Part shown: in pieces, positions 5,640 through 8,055 of the stretch | Position numbering within the stretch: the stretch's first letter is position 1 | Layout of the letters: every line of letters begins with the position of its first letter | Assembly (NCBI GenBank): GCA_030432815.1 | Contig: JAUILB010000117.1 | Location: forward strand, 1 to 8,055 | DNA: 8,055 nucleotides | Source of the DNA: Alphaproteobacteria bacterium | Lineage (GTDB): Bacteria > Pseudomonadota > Alphaproteobacteria > Sphingomonadales > Emcibacteraceae | Reading direction: 5' to 3' | Notes under the pieces: generated by a model | What the model was told of the DNA's origin: nothing | The model's database searches: none | The model's input: the letters and a program-made list of their open reading frames with translations, nothing else | Position numbers and translations under genes: made by a program

Positions 5640-7418
5640 CTACTGTATTTCGTTATCGTATAAAATACCGACTGTTCCTTCACGGCGTGGGTCAGCACCA
5701 CCCTGAAGGGTGCCATCTTCAAGTTTCAGTACGGCGCTTAAGCCGGAAATTTCACCTTCTGATTCAAAAACATCCAGGCCATAATCACGCAGCGCCTGAA
5801 TAATTTCCGGTTTTGCGCGGTTGCGTTCGATACGGACCTGTTCGGTCCGTGCCACCATATTCGGAAGGTTGATGGCTTCCTGTGGGCTTAACCCCCAGCG
5901 CATAATGCCAACAACTGTTTTTGCAACATATGATATGATATTGCGTCCGCCGGGGGATCCAACGGCCATAAGAAAATCATTATTTTCATCAAGCACGATG
6001 GTAGGTGACATGGATGATCGTGGACGTTTGCCCGGTGCAACCGCATTGGCGATGGGGTTTCCGTCAGCGTCTTCATATCTGAATGAAAAATCCGTAAGCT
6101 GGTTATTCAGAACCATACCGCCAGCCATACGAAGGGATCCGAAATATCCTTCGACCGTTGATGTCATTGAAACTGCGTTCCCGTCCGCATCAACAATTAC
6201 GAAATGGGTTGTGCCCACATCATCTAGGGTTGCATCTTCGCCATAAAGAACGGCGGCCTGCTCTTCCTGATAAGCCCAGGGGTCCCCGGCTTCAATATTC
6301 TGATTGGCGGCTTCCCGGGATATAAGTTTTGCTCTTTCCTTGATGTATGCGTCGCTCATCATGCCTTGGATAGGAACGTCAACAAAATCATCATCGCCGA
6401 TAAAGGCGTTATTGTCCGCATATGTAATGCGCAGCGCTTCGGCAAGGAGTGTCCAGTTTGCCGGATCATCAGCACCTTCAGGTGAAAATTCCGGTGCTTC
6501 GTTAAGCAGGCTCATGACCATTGAGACAGATACCCAAGACGATGGCAGCGCGGAACCGCAAAGGGTTAATTCACGATAATTGCTGCAATAAGGATCACGT
6601 TTTACGGCTGTATAGTTTGCAAGGTCTTCCATGGAAAGTGTGCCACCATTTGGTGCTGCCTGTGCCTTTTCAACAATCTGTTCTGCAATTTCGCCGCGGT
6701 AAAAATCTGCCGGATTATTTGCAACTATTTTCATGGTGTTAACATATTCTGGGTTCTTAAGGTTATAACCAACGGGCAGTGGTTCACCCTCATCTGTAAA
6801 CAGATATTCATAAAGGTCTGTTGGTCCTTCTTCTGGTGTTCGGTGAAAATATTCAGCGTAAGATACGATGGAATCATGCATCCGTGGTGAAACGGCAAAA
6901 CCATCAGTCGCATGTTTTATTGCCGGTTCAAAAAGATTTGCCCAGGGAAGTTTTCCATGATCCTGATAAGCAAGGTTAAGCACGGCAACAGCACCCGGCG
7001 CACCGATTGAACGACCACTGTTTTTTGCTTCACGGCCATTGATAGGTTCGCCATTTTCATCAAGGAAAAGGCTTGGTGTTGCGCCCATTGGTGCTTTTTC
7101 ACGGCCATTATAATATTCAATATTTTTGGTATCTGCATCATAATGAACCATAAAACCACCCCCGGCCAGACCGGAACTTTGTGGTTCAACCAGGCTCAGG
7201 GTTGCCTGAACGGCGATGGCGGCATCAACGGCGCTGCCACCGGCGCGTAGAATTTCCAGGCCGGATTCTGTTGCCAGCGGATTTGCAGTAACAACAATAC
7301 CGACGGCTTTTGGTTCTGATCGTTCCGCCGCGTTGTCATTTGCCGGTACGGTTTCTTCCGAACAGGCCGAAATAATAATAAGTGTAAAAAATATAAAGAG
7401 CTTTTTAGTAAAATCCAT
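5640..7418 (-). CDS. ggt: Gamma-glutamyltransferase (glutathione hydrolase), predicted lipoprotein
   Basis: This Ntn-hydrolase cleaves or transfers the gamma-glutamyl group of glutathione and related compounds; it is made as a precursor that cuts itself into two subunits. The cleavage and catalytic threonine is T403 in GTTHFVIVD, giving a 190-residue small subunit, the same size as in E. coli. Other family features: R106 in NGREKAP (substrate carboxylate), FGS and NNQLTDFS, RPRSSMSP, GSPGG and the terminal DPRREGT. The N-terminus has a charged KK, a hydrophobic stretch and the lipobox ISAC (C19), so it should be a membrane-anchored lipoprotein, probably facing the periplasm; many relatives are soluble. 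One oddity is LPSSWV (W295-V296) where most members have PPSSGG. The start has AGGGAG at 7431-7426 with a 7-base spacer. It lies 16 bases after an FAD-type gene, probably in one operon. Confidence 0.95.
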   Translation of the reverse strand: MDFTKKLFIFFTLIIISACSEETVPANDNAAERSEPKAVGIVVTANPLATESGLEILRAGGSAVDAAIAVQATLSLVEPQSSGLAGGGFMVHYDADTKNIEYYNGREKAPMGATPSLFLDENGEPINGREAKNSGRSIGAPGAVAVLNLAYQDHGKLPWANLFEPAIKHATDGFAVSPRMHDSIVSYAEYFHRTPEEGPTDLYEYLFTDEGEPLPVGYNLKNPEYVNTMKIVANNPADFYRGEIAEQIVEKAQAAPNGGTLSMEDLANYTAVKRDPYCSNYRELTLCGSALPSSWVSVSMVMSLLNEAPEFSPEGADDPANWTLLAEALRITYADNNAFIGDDDFVDVPIQGMMSDAYIKERAKLISREAANQNIEAGDPWAYQEEQAAVLYGEDATLDDVGTTHFVIVDADGNAVSMTSTVEGYFGSLRMAGGMVLNNQLTDFSFRYEDADGNPIANAVAPGKRPRSSMSPTIVLDENNDFLMAVGSPGGRNIISYVAKTVVGIMRWGLSPQEAINLPNMVARTEQVRIERNRAKPEIIQALRDYGLDVFESEGEISGLSAVLKLEDGTLQGGADPRREGTVGILYDNEIQ

Positions 7419-7434
7419 AATATGTCTCCCTGAT

Positions 7435-8055
7435 TTATTTATTAAACATTGATTTTAAAATGCGGTCAACAATTGTTGCCATGATGATGGCGCCACTGGT
7501 GTAAAAGCCCGGCCCCCACAGGAACGTATTCGCCATATGAATATTGTGTGTCCCGCTCACTTTAAAATCATTCATATCAACATCAGCACCAAGCATGGTT
7601 TCTCCGCCGCATTTATATGGTTTGAGAATACCGTCCGATACCATATTTTTAAGGATTTCCTGTTGCCGGTCACTTGTTACGTCACGGTCAATGCTGCCCG
7701 TTGTATTGATGAGGGTTTTGGCTTTCTCACATCCAAATTCGTGTTCAATCAGATAACAATCCTCATCTTTATCAAAGGTTACATTTTTAACCCCCTTAAT
7801 AACGCTAAGTCTGCCGGCGCGGTAAAGAGCCAGTAATTTTTCTGCGGTTGATATGGGACAGGATGCTTCGTAGGTGAGTGTCGCTGTTTCGTAATTTTTG
7901 CGAAATCTTTTTTCTTCGTCCGGGCTAATAAGACGGGCGGCAAATATATCCCATATTTCAAGTCCGGCGTCTCCAAATATATCAACCAGAATGTTACGGG
8001 CTGTACCATTTATGGCAGTGTGTAAATCTTTCTCAAGAATGTCGGCTGTTTTATC
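7435..8055 (-). CDS. Probable FAD/NAD(P)-binding oxidoreductase, C-terminal part (partial)
   Basis: The minus-strand frame is open from the right edge of the window (8055) to a TAA at 7437-7435, giving 206 residues of the C-terminal part; the start and any N-terminal dinucleotide-binding motif lie outside. The visible part resembles the FAD-NAD(P)-binding family of large flavoproteins (NAD_binding_9-like). It has a charged helical stretch with PISTAEKLLALYRAGRL, a beta-type segment VIKGVKNVTFD, then INTTGS, which fits the hydrophobic-ATG motif near the second nucleotide site. It closes with NIHMANTFLWGPGFYTSGAI, as expected where such proteins contact FAD. No substrate can be named. The assignment is by pattern only and is moderately sure. 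An internal ATG at 7644 would give only the last 69 residues and is not the real start. It lies 16 bases upstream of ggt on the same strand. Confidence 0.7.
   Translation of the reverse strand, partial: DKTADILEKDLHTAINGTARNILVDIFGDAGLEIWDIFAARLISPDEEKRFRKNYETATLTYEASCPISTAEKLLALYRAGRLSVIKGVKNVTFDKDEDCYLIEHEFGCEKAKTLINTTGSIDRDVTSDRQQEILKNMVSDGILKPYKCGGETMLGADVDMNDFKVSGTHNIHMANTFLWGPGFYTSGAIIMATIVDRILKSMFNK

Noticed and set aside
5636..5649. Small hairpin AATAC-TACT-GTATT across the ggt stop codon
   Set aside because: The stem is only 5 bp and AT-rich; too weak to be called a terminator.
5821..6246. Plus-strand open frame of 141 codons
   Set aside because: It lies entirely antisense within ggt, whose protein has family motifs throughout; the plus-strand product shows no recognisable domain.
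6528..6548. Frameshift in ggt explaining SSWV
   Set aside because: The reading frame continues with conserved spacing and motifs on both sides, so a substitution is more likely than a net frameshift, although a pair of compensating errors cannot be excluded.
7537..7836. Plus-strand open frames of 70 to 99 codons
   Set aside because: They are shadows of the minus-strand flavoprotein frame, which is open for 206 codons with coherent motifs.

Overview
The window looks like chromosomal DNA of a Gram-negative, facultatively nitrate-respiring bacterium. A proteobacterium, possibly an alphaproteobacterium, is the best guess. This rests on the narGHJI operon followed by a NifM/PpiC-type isomerase and an nnrS gene, a lipoprotein-type signal on the gamma-glutamyltransferase, and a tRNA-Arg-like fragment. 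The taxonomic call is inference; no marker gene for it is present.

Left part (1-5331, + strand): the 3' end of narG, then complete narH, narJ, narI, a cytoplasmic parvulin-type peptidyl-prolyl isomerase gene, and nnrS. Several junctions are translationally coupled (TAATG at narG/narH and at narI/ppiC, ATGA at narJ/narI), and the two gaps are about 50 bases, so this reads as one operon. NarGHI is the membrane-bound quinol:nitrate oxidoreductase. NarI takes electrons from quinol through two b hemes, NarH relays them through four Fe-S clusters, and NarG (molybdenum cofactor) reduces nitrate to nitrite on the cytoplasmic side. NarJ is the dedicated assembly chaperone. The isomerase probably helps fold or assemble the complex. 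NnrS is a membrane heme/copper protein associated with nitric oxide stress, which fits nitrite/NO produced downstream of nitrate reduction. The operon promoter lies outside the window.

Middle (5332-5639): an AT-rich, non-coding, convergent intergenic region. It holds a perfect 12-bp dyad and, close to the ggt end, what looks like the 5' half of a tRNA-Arg(TCT) gene on the minus strand. The D-arm of that remnant has an imperfect inverted copy next to it. Base composition changes visibly across this region, with nar genes AT-rich and ggt clearly richer in GC, so it may be an old insertion or recombination boundary.

Right part (5640-8055, - strand): a complete gamma-glutamyltransferase with a lipoprotein signal peptide, preceded by a 16-base gap and the 3' portion of a probable FAD/NAD(P)-binding oxidoreductase that runs off the window end. 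These two genes probably form an operon transcribed towards nar.

I see no CRISPR array, transposase, integrase or complete RNA gene. Nothing here is clearly a new system. The least explained items are the tRNA-like remnant with its inverted copy, and the FAD-protein/GGT-lipoprotein pair with its altered PSSGG motif.
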